Notes: a model not told the origin generated them from the sequence alone. Counted from the stretch's first letter, positions 35,173-44,902 are shown. The stretch: 64,000 nt of DNA from Bacillus sp. T33-2 (GCF_002860205.1 NZ_PGVB01000017.1:1-64000); one strand, 5' to 3'. Numbers and translations are program-made.

Positions 35173-35751
35173 ATGACGAAGAACAAAATTAAAGAAGTGG
35201 CTTGCAGGCAATTAGCCGAGAATGGTTATGACCGGGCAACCCTGTCCAGTATAGCAAAAGAAGTAGGCATTAAGACGCCATCCATCTATGCATTTTATAA
35301 AAATAAGGAAGACTTGTTTTTGGCTGTTTATAAAGATTTGCTGGAAGATTATTATTCTTACATACGGCAATCTGTCCAAAAAGGTACAGATGGAACAGTA
35401 AGGGAACAGCTTCACGAAATTTTAAAAGAGCTCAGCTACTACCATTTAAGCCAGCCGGAAAAGACGGCGTCCTATACAAGGCTGGCCATGTCGCTTCCGC
35501 CCACTTTAAATGATGAAGTGAAACAAACGTTTAGTGAGATGGAAGAGCTTCTTTATGAGATTCTTAGCGAAATATTTTCAAAAGGGATAGAACGCGGAGA
35601 AATCAAGGACCAGCCGGTTGACGATTTAATAGCATCCTTTCTTTGTGTGATGGATGGGGTCTTCCTTGAATTACTTTATTATCAGGAAGACAAGTTCAAA
35701 AGGCGGCTTGAACAAATTTGGGGGATTTATTGGAATGGAATCCGCAAATAA
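35173..35751 (+). CDS. TetR/AcrR family regulator
   Basis: 192 residues. The N-terminal helix-turn-helix is CRQLAENGYDRATLSSIAKE then VGIKTPSIYAFYKNKEDLFL (about 12-50), followed by a helical ligand domain. The gene heads the permease/DUF917/hydantoinase operon, 63 bases upstream of the permease. The perfect palindrome at 35142-35160 overlaps its leader, so it should repress itself and, if there is read-through, the operon. The inducer is likely a hydantoin- or pyrimidine-like compound, inferred from neighbours. Confidence 0.93.
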   Translation: MTKNKIKEVACRQLAENGYDRATLSSIAKEVGIKTPSIYAFYKNKEDLFLAVYKDLLEDYYSYIRQSVQKGTDGTVREQLHEILKELSYYHLSQPEKTASYTRLAMSLPPTLNDEVKQTFSEMEELLYEILSEIFSKGIERGEIKDQPVDDLIASFLCVMDGVFLELLYYQEDKFKRRLEQIWGIYWNGIRK

Positions 35752-35814
35752 AATACTACATCACGAATTGCATTGATAGATAATTAGTTTTTCATTATTA
35801 AGGGGGATTTATCA

Positions 35815-37125
35815 ATGAAGGATGAACAAGTGGTTTCAGATTATGCACGGGAAGCGGTTCCCAAGGAACTTCAGAGAAACTGGTTTTCGATGTTCTCGGT
35901 ATTGGTCGCTATAGGGGTGGATTTATCATCCGTATTATTAGGGGCAGAATTAGCCAATGGCATGCCTTTAAAGGATGCTATTTTATCAGTCTGCGTAGGG
36001 TCATTTTTCCTGGCAATTCTCTGTACGATTTGTGCCGTTGTTGGTTCGGCCACAAATCTTTCTACATCCATGATCACAAAATACGTGTTTGGAAAATACG
36101 GGGCGCAGGCATTTTCTATTGTAATCGGCATTTCCTTGCTGGGATGGTTTGGTGTCCAAGTTGGTTTTTTTGCTGACAATGCCCAAGCAGTATTGCAGGA
36201 CGCGTTTGACTTGACCGTTGATGTAAAGATTCTGTCTCTCATTGGCGGCTTGCTGATGATGACCACTGCAATCTATGGATATCGTGCCATTGAGAAATTA
36301 AGTGTATGGTCAGTGCCATTTTTGTTGGGGATGATGCTGCTTACCTTATTTTTAACACTAAAAGATCATTCTATTTCGTTCAGCATTCCGAATGCAGGGG
36401 CCTTTACATTTGGCAGCGCAATTTCACTTGTAATCAGTATTTTTATCGTCGGGGCAACGATTTCACCGGATATTTCCCGCTGGGCAAAAAGCAAGAAAGA
36501 TGCGATGATAGCCACGTTTTTCGGGATCTTCATTGGCAATAGCTTCATGATTATCATTGCGATTATAATGTCGAAGGCAATGGGTACTGATGCGATCATG
36601 AAAATATTTATTGCTTTGGGATTAGCCATCCCCGGGGTGTTAGTATTGACACTGGCGCAATGGACAACGAACACAAGCAATTTATATTCGTCATCGCTCG
36701 GCTTCTCGTTAATTTTTACAAAAATATCAAAAGAAGCGTTAACATTGATTTTAGGGGTAATATCCACGGCACTTGCTGTTCTTGGCATTTATGATCAATT
36801 TATTTCGTTTTTAAATATATTGGCCATTGTCATTGCACCAATTGGCGGAATTTATGTTGCTGAATATTTTCTTGTTAAAACCGAATTTCAGCGCTATTAC
36901 AACCATGTGGAGGAGAAGGCGCTTGTTGCGCGTTCCATCATTGCTTGGCTGGTGGGGATGCTGATTACCTATTTTACAACCGCGTCGCCAACTGGGCTTG
37001 CCTTATTTTCCATTACATCGGTCTCTTCTCTGGATGGATTTTTAACAGGCTTTGTCGTCCAGGTGATTGTCGGTAAATTTTTCAGCCAGAAAAGATCTTT
37101 GCAACAGGTAACCGTCAGTAAATGA
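35815..37125 (+). CDS. NCS1 family cytosine/hydantoin-type permease
   Basis: 436 residues, about 12 membrane helices. CodB-like features are the N-terminal VPKELQRNWFSMFSVLVAIG (15-34), ISLLGWFGVQVGFFADNAQA near 104, and ISPDISRWAKSKKDAM near 219. A proton- or sodium-coupled importer for a nucleobase or hydantoin. It is followed 24 bases later by DUF917 and then by hydantoinase, so it probably supplies their substrate. A GGGGG site precedes the ATG. Confidence 0.92.
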   Translation: MKDEQVVSDYAREAVPKELQRNWFSMFSVLVAIGVDLSSVLLGAELANGMPLKDAILSVCVGSFFLAILCTICAVVGSATNLSTSMITKYVFGKYGAQAFSIVIGISLLGWFGVQVGFFADNAQAVLQDAFDLTVDVKILSLIGGLLMMTTAIYGYRAIEKLSVWSVPFLLGMMLLTLFLTLKDHSISFSIPNAGAFTFGSAISLVISIFIVGATISPDISRWAKSKKDAMIATFFGIFIGNSFMIIIAIIMSKAMGTDAIMKIFIALGLAIPGVLVLTLAQWTTNTSNLYSSSLGFSLIFTKISKEALTLILGVISTALAVLGIYDQFISFLNILAIVIAPIGGIYVAEYFLVKTEFQRYYNHVEEKALVARSIIAWLVGMLITYFTTASPTGLALFSITSVSSLDGFLTGFVVQVIVGKFFSQKRSLQQVTVSK

Positions 37126-37149
37126 TAAAAAAATAGGGAGTTAGATTTT

Positions 37150-38250
37150 ATGAGATACATAGATGAACAGGCAATTGAGAAAATCGCTCTTGGCGCTGCT
37201 GTCCTTGGGACAGGCGGTGGCGGTGATCCTTTGATTGGGAAATTGATGGCCAAACAGGCTGTCAGGAAATATGGACCGGTGAAATTGATTTCTTTGAATG
37301 AATTGAGTGATGACCACTTGGTTGTCCCCGTTTCCGGTATGGGGGCACCGACTGTAACGGTCGAAAAAATTCCGTCAGAAATTGAAGTGACTGCACCGCT
37401 AAACAGACTGGAAAACGTTCTCGGAAGAAAAGTGGATGTTGTCATGCCAATTGAAATAGGAGGAATCAACTCTTTATTTCCAATCATTGCCGCTGCCAAA
37501 ACAGGTCTGCCTGTACTCGATGCTGATGCGATGGGCCGGGCTTTTCCCGAAGCACAGATGGTGACATTCCATCTGGATGGTTTTGAACCATCGCCGGTTA
37601 CAATGGCTGATGACAAAGGAAACACGGTTGTGCTGTACCCAAAAGATGGAGTCTGGTCTGAAAGGCTGGCCCGTGCCCTCACCATTGAAATGGGTGGGAG
37701 CTCATCCGTGTGTGATTACAGTTTAATGGGGAAAGATGTCAAAACAAGCGTAATTCCTGATACATTGACTTTGGCAGAAAAAATCGGTGGGTATCTCCTC
37801 GACAACAATGATAAGGAACGTCTCGGGATTAGCAAAATGCTTGCGGAATTACAAGGGCGCCGTTTGTTTGAAGGGAAAATCACAGACATAGAAAGGCGGC
37901 TCAGTGGTGGCTTCACTAGGGGCAATGCATCCTTTGAAGGAATTCGTGATGACCAGGGACGGCGCTTTACTATTTATTTTCAAAACGAGCATCTTGTAGC
38001 AAAAGAAGATGACAATCTTTTGTGTTCTACCCCAGATTTGATTGCTGTGTTGGATGCGGAAACAGGTTTTCCAATTACAACAGAACGGATGAAATATGGA
38101 GCCCGTGTAGTGGTGGTCGCTTTCCCTTGTCATGAAAAGTGGAGGACGCCAAAAGGTATTGAAACAGCTGGCCCCCGTTATTTTGGTTATGATTTTGATT
38201 ATCAGCCTATTGAAGTGTTATTGAAGGAGAGAGAAACATGTATCGGCTAG
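37150..38250 (+). CDS. DUF917 family protein
   Basis: 366 residues. Starts IEKIALGAAVLGTGGGGDPL (10-29), the glycine-rich opening of DUF917. GLPVLDADAMGRAFPEAQMV lies near 119 and the C-terminal YGPRYFGYDFDYQPIE-like block near 340. DUF917 is repeatedly found with hydantoinase/oxoprolinase proteins and is thought to act as a partner subunit; no activity has been assigned to it alone. Its end overlaps the hydantoinase start by 13 bases, so the two are translationally coupled. Confidence 0.92.
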   Translation: MRYIDEQAIEKIALGAAVLGTGGGGDPLIGKLMAKQAVRKYGPVKLISLNELSDDHLVVPVSGMGAPTVTVEKIPSEIEVTAPLNRLENVLGRKVDVVMPIEIGGINSLFPIIAAAKTGLPVLDADAMGRAFPEAQMVTFHLDGFEPSPVTMADDKGNTVVLYPKDGVWSERLARALTIEMGGSSSVCDYSLMGKDVKTSVIPDTLTLAEKIGGYLLDNNDKERLGISKMLAELQGRRLFEGKITDIERRLSGGFTRGNASFEGIRDDQGRRFTIYFQNEHLVAKEDDNLLCSTPDLIAVLDAETGFPITTERMKYGARVVVVAFPCHEKWRTPKGIETAGPRYFGYDFDYQPIEVLLKERETCIG

Positions 38251-39794
38251 GAGTGGACGTTGGAGGCACGAATACAGATGCTGCGTTGCTGGACGCTAAT
38301 TTACAGGTTGTCCATACCGTAAAGGTTCCAACGACAAAAGATGTAGAAACCGGCATATATGAAGCGGTTGCCAAAGTGGTGCAGGATAGTGGGACCGATA
38401 GGAGCAGGATAGGCTATGCGATGCTGGGAACGACGCATTGTACGAATGCAATCGTCGAGCGGAAGCGCCTCAATAAAGTAGGGGTAATCCGGATCGGAAA
38501 GCCGGCAACAACTTCTATCCCGCCGTTTACAGAATGGCCAGAAGATTTACATGGAAAAATTGAGGCTGCGTCCACGATTGTCTCAGGTGGTTATGAGTTC
38601 GATGGCCGTTTAATCAGTGAATTGAACCGGGAAGAAGTAGCGTTTTTTTGCAGAAACATAAAGGGAATTGCTGAGAGCATCGCCATTTCAGGTGTATTTG
38701 CACCAGTTAATAAGCAACAAGAACAAATTGTTGCAGACTGGGTAAGAGAAGAACTTGGAGACATCCCCATTTCACTTTCCCATGAGATTGGCAGTATCGG
38801 TCTTCTCGAACGTGAAAATGCAACGATACTGAACGCAGCCTTGATGACAACGGGTCAAATGGTGGTCAACGGCTTCGCCAAGGCGCTTCAGCAACTCGGT
38901 ATTGAAGCGCAAATGTACTTCAGCCAAAACGATGGCACGCTTATGAATGAAACATATGCATTGCGGTATCCCATCCTTACCATGGGCTGCGGACCAACAA
39001 ACTCGATTCGTGGTTCTGCACATTTATCCGGACTTCAAGATGCTATTGTCCTTGATGTTGGAGGCACAACCAGTGACATCGGTGTGCTGGCAAAAGGGTT
39101 TCCAAGGCAGTCATCCCTGGCCGTTAATATTGGTGGTGTAAATACCAATTTCCGGATGCCTGACATTCTGTCAATCGGACTCGGCGGCGGTACCCGCATA
39201 CGTGAATCTGACGGGAAGATTGCTGTTGGTCCGGATAGTGTCGGCTATGAAATTACAAAAAAAGCACTTCTTTTTGGCGGGGAGAAGCTGACCGCCTCTG
39301 ATATCGTGACGCGTTTAGGATATGCATTTGCAGATCGGACCGAACAAGTCAAACAGTTACCGGAAGATTTTTGCACCAGGGTATACGAAAAAATGACAGA
39401 GATACTTGAAGACGCTGTTGACCAGATGAAAACAAGTTCAAAACAAGTGCCGCTTATTTTGTCGGGAGGTGGAAGCATCATTGTTTCCAGTTCTCTTAAA
39501 GGGGTGTCCGAGGTTATCAGGCCCGCGCATTATGATGCAGCCAATGCCATTGGGGCAGCGCTTGGACAAGTCAGTGGTGAAGTGGAACGGGTCTATAGCT
39601 TAAATCAGCTCAGCCGTGAACAAGCCATTCAGGACGCAAGGGATTTGGCCACTAAAGAAGCCATGAAGGCTGGGGCAAATGAAAATACTATTTCGATTGT
39701 ATCAGTTGAAGATATCCCGTTAGCATACCTGCCGGGAAATGCATTGTTTATTCGGGTTAAGGCCGTTGGGGACTTGATTGCCTGGGGAATATGA
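38238..39794 (+). CDS. Hydantoinase/oxoprolinase family protein (HyuA-like)
   Basis: 518 residues. The N-terminal Hydant_A_N block is RLGVDVGGTNTDAALLD (3-19). The ATPase-like hydantoinase A domain has GTTHCTNAIVERK near 72, ENATILNAALMT near 191, TMGCGPTNSIRGSAHL near 247 and VLDVGGTTSDIGVLAKGFP near 271. The family hydrolyses cyclic amides with ATP. It is shorter than the full N-methylhydantoinase A and has no HyuB partner here; DUF917 takes that position. It is the last gene of the operon, followed by a terminator. Confidence 0.92.
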   Translation: MYRLGVDVGGTNTDAALLDANLQVVHTVKVPTTKDVETGIYEAVAKVVQDSGTDRSRIGYAMLGTTHCTNAIVERKRLNKVGVIRIGKPATTSIPPFTEWPEDLHGKIEAASTIVSGGYEFDGRLISELNREEVAFFCRNIKGIAESIAISGVFAPVNKQQEQIVADWVREELGDIPISLSHEIGSIGLLERENATILNAALMTTGQMVVNGFAKALQQLGIEAQMYFSQNDGTLMNETYALRYPILTMGCGPTNSIRGSAHLSGLQDAIVLDVGGTTSDIGVLAKGFPRQSSLAVNIGGVNTNFRMPDILSIGLGGGTRIRESDGKIAVGPDSVGYEITKKALLFGGEKLTASDIVTRLGYAFADRTEQVKQLPEDFCTRVYEKMTEILEDAVDQMKTSSKQVPLILSGGGSIIVSSSLKGVSEVIRPAHYDAANAIGAALGQVSGEVERVYSLNQLSREQAIQDARDLATKEAMKAGANENTISIVSVEDIPLAYLPGNALFIRVKAVGDLIAWGI

Positions 39795-39913
39795 TGGTCT
39801 GACTTGGCGACTCTACAGAAGCGAAAGCGAATTATGGTTTTAATTAGGTTAGAAATGGTGAATAGTTAGGAAAAGATGCTTGTTTGTTTCAGCTTACATT
39901 ACAAAATCTGACA

Positions 39914-39963
39914 AGGGGCTCTCCAGAAAGTCAATTTATCTGACTTTCGGCGCCCCTTTTTAA
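39914..39963 (+). terminator. Terminator of the hydantoinase operon
   Basis: AGGGGC...AGAAAGTCA-ATTTATC-TGACTTTC...GCCCC followed by TTTTT. Confidence 0.88.
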
Positions 39964-40089
39964 TTTAGGCTCTATAATATTTGTTGGGGTCTGGACACAC
40001 TTTCGTTTGCATAATAAAAACACGTAAACACCCAATTCTTTTATACTTGAATTGCCGGAAACAAGTAGAGAGATTGGGGTTGCGTGCAA

Positions 40090-40335
40090 ATGAATTTTAT
40101 CATGAATATACCTGGTTTAAAAGAGGTCTTAGTGACCAATTTGGAAGACGCCATGACGTAGTATGTCTCTACGTGGAGATGGAAAGGAAGGTTCATGGCT
40201 GTCCCTGCTGTGATCAGAGGACCAGTCGCGTTCATGATTACCGGATTCAGAAGATCGACCATCTGAAATGGTTTGAAAGGAAGACCCGAATTTTTTATAA
40301 ACGTCGCCGTTACGCCTGTGAATGTGGGAAACGAG
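40090..40335 (+). mobile_element. ISL3-family transposase fragment
   Basis: Starts MNFIMNIPGLKEVLVTNLED from ATG 40090, then a one-base shift near 40155 leads to VCLYVEMERKVHGCPCCDQR, VHDYRIQKIDHLKWFERKTR and RRRYACECGKR, the zinc-binding N-terminal region of ISL3 transposases (CPxC ... CxCG). The catalytic part is missing: at about 40335 the sequence changes to the type ISP enzyme remnant. GGCTCTATAA near 39967 may be the IS left end. Confidence 0.85.
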
Positions 40336-41705
40336 GAAATCATTTTCTTTTATTAATCCCGATTGTAACAAGCGTACTATAAATGTGCCTGTACCAGTAA
40401 ATGGCTCTAATATTTGTACATCACGCTCGGTTACTGATGTATTGAAATGGTTCACTAAAGCATATTCCACACTATTTATTATAAAGTCAACCACTTCCAC
40501 AGGGGTATAAGTTATTCCTAATCGATCAGCCATACTAGGAAAGGCCTTCTTAAAAAATGTCTCATACAAATTCCTGATAATTTCCTGACGAGATTTATTG
40601 CTCTTGGCTAGTTTAATCCTTTCCCGAACGTTGTCGTAAAATTTCTCCAAACCTTCAATTTCAACTTTCCATTGCATGCTCATCCATTAGTTCAATTACT
40701 AATTGCATTGATTTTGAAACTGGGTTACTTTCTGTGAAGGAATACCCTTGAAACAAAGCTTCAAAAACTGGACGTGTTATAACATGCTGTGCCAGCATTT
40801 CAATCGCCTGGCTTTCAGTCACTTCAGGATTAAGATTATCTCTAATCCCTTTTAAAAATTTTTGAAAAGCCTCATTTGCTTTAGGATAATTCAACATCTC
40901 CTGAATACGCAGAATCGTTCTTGAAGCAATTTCTGCTACATTATTAGCCCAATCATTCCAATATTCTAAATCTCCAAGTTTCTTTGGTATAGCAGCATAG
41001 ACAGCTTCTGAAATTTGTTCAATTGGTAAATCAGGAAAATCCAAAGATAATTGCTCAGAACCACCTTCATCGCCACCTCGAGAACCTTTAGGATTACCAA
41101 TTACCTTTATCTTCTTTCTAAACTCAGCTTCATCAACTAATGATTCATCGTGTGCTCGTAGTGCCTTTATAACTTTCCATATACCTTTAAATTGAGGGTC
41201 GTTCTCAATATAACTGTTATAATCTTTAATTTTAGAAGACGGAATCGCTACGGGAAGAACTATATAACCATATTGTTTTTTCCCGTCTTTTGGCTTTCGC
41301 ATAACTCGACCGACAGATTGTATAATATCTACAATAGATTCACGAGTATCAAAAAAGATAACCGCATCAAGGGATGGAACATCAATACCTTCAGACAAAC
41401 AGCGAGCGTTGGATAGGATTCGGCAATGATTCTCTCCAGGATCTTTCTTTAGCCAATCTAAAGCATTTTGACGTTTAAGTGCGTTCATTCCTCCGTCAAC
41501 ATGATCAAGACTACAATGAATCATGGCATTAGAACCATCAGGATGAGATTGTGCATACAAATTTGCTAAATCTGTAAATATCTCTGTTGTAGCTTTATTA
41601 TCGATTATGATAATCATCAACCTCATCCTTATAGGGGCTCTTTTTGTAAATATAATCATCGATTTCTTTAGCCAACATTCTAGCTTTCTCAGTTTTAAAC
41701 ATGTT
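40335..41705 (-). pseudogene. Type ISP restriction-modification enzyme, internal remnant
   Basis: The minus strand from 41705 reads FKTEKARMLAKEIDDYIYKK. After a shift near 41620 it covers the helicase C-terminal lobe (AMIHCSLDHVDGGMNALKRQ, NARCLSEGIDVPSLDAVIFF, VDIIQSVGRVMRKPKDGKKQ). After a one-base insertion near 40668 it reaches the methyltransferase part (YTPVEVVDFIINSVEYALVN, VQILEPFTGTGTFIVRLLQS). These are middle sections of LlaGI-like single-chain ATP-dependent enzymes of about 1,600 residues. The nuclease/helicase start and the catalytic methyltransferase motif IV onward are gone, the latter cut by the ISL3 fragment. Confidence 0.9.
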
Positions 41706-42394
41706 ATAGAAATACCTCTTTTGGCAAAACCTTATTACAGGTAACCCATCCAAAATAAAGGTTACCCCCACTAACTAAAAATGGACCAACAACAGCACCT
41801 TTCAGACGCGTCAAATTAAACAATTCAACAAAACTGGCGTAGTCTTCAAACCATTTGCCTTCTTGATTAAATGGAAGAACAAGCATCAAGGCGTTTTTCG
41901 CATTTACTTTTTTTGCTTCTATTATTGCTGAAGCTGTCCGATGCAGTAATTGATATCTTACCTGTAAGGTATCTTCTTCTTTTAGATTCAACATATTTAG
42001 CAAGGTATTCAGCCTTATCCTTTTCCCATCACTGGGAGTTTTCCCTATCCAAACTCCAGCTTTCTCTCCGAATGGTTCATTCAACCATGATTGTCAATAA
42101 TTCGTCATTGGCTTTAGCTAATAGGTAAAGATCATTTTCAGAACTTGCCCCTCCACCCGGCAACGAAACTTTGTATTCCGGAAATCCATATAAAATCTCT
42201 ACATTTTCAAAAAGAGAGAGACTACTATTTTTAAAGGCTCTCTCCACGAAGGAGGGCAGGTTTCGTGCATCTTCCCAACAGTGTGCTAATTCGTATGCAG
42301 AATAACCAGGCTTCCAATGCTTATTCGGATCTGCCAATGAATCTTTCCAAGACTCTACTGCTTTTGTAGGAACAAAGTATTTTCCCATATCCAC
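41704..42394 (-). pseudogene. DUF6946-like gene, frameshifted
   Basis: The first part (42394-42077) reads KYFVPTKAVESWKDSLADPN and continues to NDLYLLAKANDELLTIMVE, then stops. The next frame continues NEPFGEKAGVWIGKTPSDGK, LQVRYQLLHRTASAIIEAKK and NALMLVLPFNQ, ending at 41704. Together they form one DUF6946-type protein of about 230 residues. Loss of a few bases near 42080 separates the halves. It is next to the restriction-enzyme remnant. The role of the family is unknown; a nuclease-like or defence-linked role is speculation. Confidence 0.75.
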
Positions 42395-42406
42395 TACTTC
42401 CTTTTC

Positions 42407-42760
42407 TTATTTTCTTTTAAAAAGGCTTAGCAAAAATTGAAGAAAATTCTTTTTTGGTATTTCTACGGCAACAGCTACAAGACTTTCATTCTTAACAGTA
42501 CGCTCTTTTTCCTCTTTTAAAAGATCTTTTGACGGACAAGTAAAGGCACCGTTTAATTCTTCAAGCGTAACTTCTTTTATGTAGAATCTATTTTTGTTGG
42601 TCATATTCACGATTGTGTATCCATCAGTGTTCTTGATAATATTAAACTTCCAATGAACACCGCTTACTTTGGTTTCGACACTGTTGTCATCACGAATCAT
42701 TTTCTCAATGAACGGATCTAATTCCGTGAGCAAAAACTTGTCGAAGAACCTAATCAGCAA
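42407..42760 (-). CDS. Hypothetical protein
   Basis: 117 residues, not recognised. A beta-rich small protein: RFFDKFLLTELDPFIEKMIR, then VHWKFNIIKNTDGYTIVNMT, and a basic hydrophobic end NFLQFLLSLFKRK that could touch membrane. It lies 12 bases upstream of the DUF6946-like gene and 47 bases downstream of the next gene, so it is probably co-transcribed with both. The frame is intact. Confidence 0.6.
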   Translation of the reverse strand: MLIRFFDKFLLTELDPFIEKMIRDDNSVETKVSGVHWKFNIIKNTDGYTIVNMTNKNRFYIKEVTLEELNGAFTCPSKDLLKEEKERTVKNESLVAVAVEIPKKNFLQFLLSLFKRK

Positions 42761-42807
42761 ATAGCCTTTTGCAGTTTGATTCTTGTATCTGTTTAAATTA
42801 ACTTCCC

Positions 42808-43065
42808 TTAAATCAAACCAGTAGTATTATTTTGGATAGATGGAGAAAGAACGAAATACCCCTTTTTAACAAAAACGGAGGTATTTGAAACCTGCCTCAA
42901 CCCTAGAATTTGTTTTAATATTTCTTTATTTTTATTTGAAGAAGCTGAAAGGTTTCCTGCCAATTGCGCGCCTCCTATATTCAGCAATCGATATGCAACT
43001 TCTTTTACGGTTGCCTCTCCGCCCAATGCTGTCAGCGCTTCAATAATCGCTTCGTAGTGGTTCAT
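42808..43065 (-). CDS. Small winged-helix-like protein
   Basis: 85 residues. MNHYEAIIEALTALGGEATV followed by KEVAYRLLNIGG looks like a HARE-HTH or similar winged helix (helix, helix, recognition helix, then the beta wing VSNTSVFVKKGYFVLSP). It may be a regulator or a DNA-binding subunit of the neighbouring genes. It has GGAGACC-type ribosome binding sequence and lies 43 bases after the 374-residue gene. Confidence 0.55.
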   Translation of the reverse strand: MNHYEAIIEALTALGGEATVKEVAYRLLNIGGAQLAGNLSASSNKNKEILKQILGLRQVSNTSVFVKKGYFVLSPSIQNNTTGLI

Positions 43066-43108
43066 ACTTGGTCTCCTTTTATATAACTCTTTTTAATTTC
43101 CTTTTCTT

Positions 43109-44233
43109 TTACTCAACCAATTCCTTTATTCTTTTTGCAGCATTTTTTATTCCGTCATAACTAATCCTGCCATTTCCAAAGAAATGAGTAGTAAGGAAAT
43201 AGACTTCTTTTGACAGCGAAAGATTAATACGGTAAAGAGTATACTGCTCATGATTATATTGCCAGTCAATTAGTTTACTTGTTACATCAGAAAAGTAATT
43301 CAGCATACTTTTTGTAAGTGTTTGATCATATGAAACGATAATCTTTGCTTCAGAATTTAATAGATTGTTTCTAATAAGAACAAATCTGTTCGCTTCAACT
43401 TCATCATAATATCCCTTTAAAGAATTCCATAAAAATTTATATTCCTCAATGGAATCTTTGCTTGGTTTAGGAAGTGGCATCATTTCACAAATAAAATGAT
43501 TACTGCTTTTGCTTCCAAACTTTTTAGATCTAAAAATATATTGATTTATATCTTCAGGCGAAGAATTCAGCTCTTCATATTCCAAAAGAAAAGCTGCCTG
43601 ATAACGCCATACATTCGGGCCTTTAAATGTTGTTAGTGGAATATCGTATAATTCTTCCCAGACATTTGTAAATTCCATACTTAAATCAAATTGTGATCGC
43701 AAATTAAGACTTTCTATTAGGGTTTTAGTTTTACTACGCCATATCTCTGCTCCCCCTTCTTCAATTCCAATGAACCAAATATGGCCGTTTAAATTGCCGT
43801 ACCCAAGCCAGTTGTATAAGCAAGAACGAACTAAATCATCTGATGGTTGGACATTTTCTGGTTGTGTATTAGATTCAATTAATGGTTTATGGCTCGCGTT
43901 CTCATCAGCCTTTTGGACTTCTGTTCTTGATGTTTTGCCCGACATGGACCTCATAGCTTCCTGTATTACATTTATCAAGTCATCCTTTGTAAAGTTCTTT
44001 ATTGAAATCCAGCCACGTGCATCAACATTGTATCCATTACTCTTAACCACTGCTTCGGGTAAATACTTCCCCAAAACATAACCGTTACCACTAGGATGTA
44101 ATTCCCTGGCAAGGATATTTCTCTTCTGTAAACTGACTGAATAAATATAGTTAATGCGCTCGTTACTTATTGGTTTTTCCTTTAAATCAACGAATGCTTC
44201 AAAGACTTTTCTCTTTTCTTCAAGTGATAACAC
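43109..44233 (-). CDS. Uncharacterised two-domain protein of an accessory cluster
   Basis: 374 residues, not recognised with confidence. The N-terminal part (about 1-95) has LHPSGNGYVLGKYLPEAVVK then GWISIKNFTKDDLINVIQEA, which reads like a DNA-binding or adaptor module. A polar linker (about 96-135) follows. The C-terminal domain (about 140-374) has NGHIWFIGIEEGGAEIW near 153 and ICEMMPLPKPS near 247, distantly suggestive of a uracil-DNA-glycosylase-type fold. It is the first gene of a minus-strand run of unknown genes leading into restriction-enzyme debris. An accessory or defence role is inferred from position only. Confidence 0.55.
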   Translation of the reverse strand: MLSLEEKRKVFEAFVDLKEKPISNERINYIYSVSLQKRNILARELHPSGNGYVLGKYLPEAVVKSNGYNVDARGWISIKNFTKDDLINVIQEAMRSMSGKTSRTEVQKADENASHKPLIESNTQPENVQPSDDLVRSCLYNWLGYGNLNGHIWFIGIEEGGAEIWRSKTKTLIESLNLRSQFDLSMEFTNVWEELYDIPLTTFKGPNVWRYQAAFLLEYEELNSSPEDINQYIFRSKKFGSKSSNHFICEMMPLPKPSKDSIEEYKFLWNSLKGYYDEVEANRFVLIRNNLLNSEAKIIVSYDQTLTKSMLNYFSDVTSKLIDWQYNHEQYTLYRINLSLSKEVYFLTTHFFGNGRISYDGIKNAAKRIKELVE

Positions 44234-44452
44234 ACTTGCCCCCTCCTTCTCCTTGTTTTAAACTTCTTTCCCTTTGCAAATAAGTTTTACTTTTACTATT
44301 CCTTATTGAATTATAGGTTCCTGCTTTATTATTAGAATATTATGGTAAAATTTAATCAGAAATATATTTGTAATGGTGGAGGAAGGGTCTATGATGAAAA
44401 AAATGATTATCGCAGACCTTGGATAGTTGTTACCATTTGGAAGGTAATGTAA

Positions 44453-44722
44453 ATGTTGAATAGCACACGATATTGTAACGTAATTGCGCAAGGCAGGACT
44501 CAGGAAGGTGCAGATATTGCTGCTGTTGAAAAAATTTTCGTCAAATCCATTCAACGAGATGAGATTAGGTTTGCCTGGTATAAACTTAAGGATGGAAAAG
44601 AACATTTCCAACTTAGACCTTTAGATTTAACTGAGGAAGAACTTTTGGAAGTATTTAAGGACGGTTTGGCGAAAGACGTCTTCTCCAGCAGATTTAGAGA
44701 AGAATTGAAAAAACTGCTTTAA
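44453..44722 (+). CDS. Hypothetical protein
   Basis: 89 residues, ATG with GGAAGG eight bases upstream. The pattern FAWYKLKDGKEHFQLRPLDL then TEEELLEVFKDGLAKDVFS suggests a small soluble protein with a sheet followed by helices. I do not recognise the family. It is the only plus-strand gene in this part of the island and is probably expressed alone. Confidence 0.6.
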   Translation: MLNSTRYCNVIAQGRTQEGADIAAVEKIFVKSIQRDEIRFAWYKLKDGKEHFQLRPLDLTEEELLEVFKDGLAKDVFSSRFREELKKLL

Positions 44723-44865
44723 AATGCAAAAGCCCCTAACAATGTATATTTCCACTAAGTACTGGGACTATAGCTATAAAAATCGTTGATTCTTATTACT
44801 TCATATACTTGTTTAAACTCATCGGTAAATATTTTTTCGAGGATTTTTGTTTCAATAGAAGAATA

Positions 44866-44902
44866 AGAGGCTTTCCAGAAAAAGCTTCAGGACAACCTCT
44901 TA
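44866..44902 (-). terminator. Terminator after the GIY-YIG gene
   Basis: On the minus strand AAGAGG-T-GTCC...GGA-AGCCTCTT is followed by ATTCTTC, 35 bases past the stop. Confidence 0.55.

Noticed and set aside
44391-44426. 11-codon frame MMKKMIIADLG behind GGAGGAAGG, upstream of the gene at 44453
   Set aside because: Very short; it may be a degraded start of an older gene. Without conservation data it cannot be called a leader peptide.
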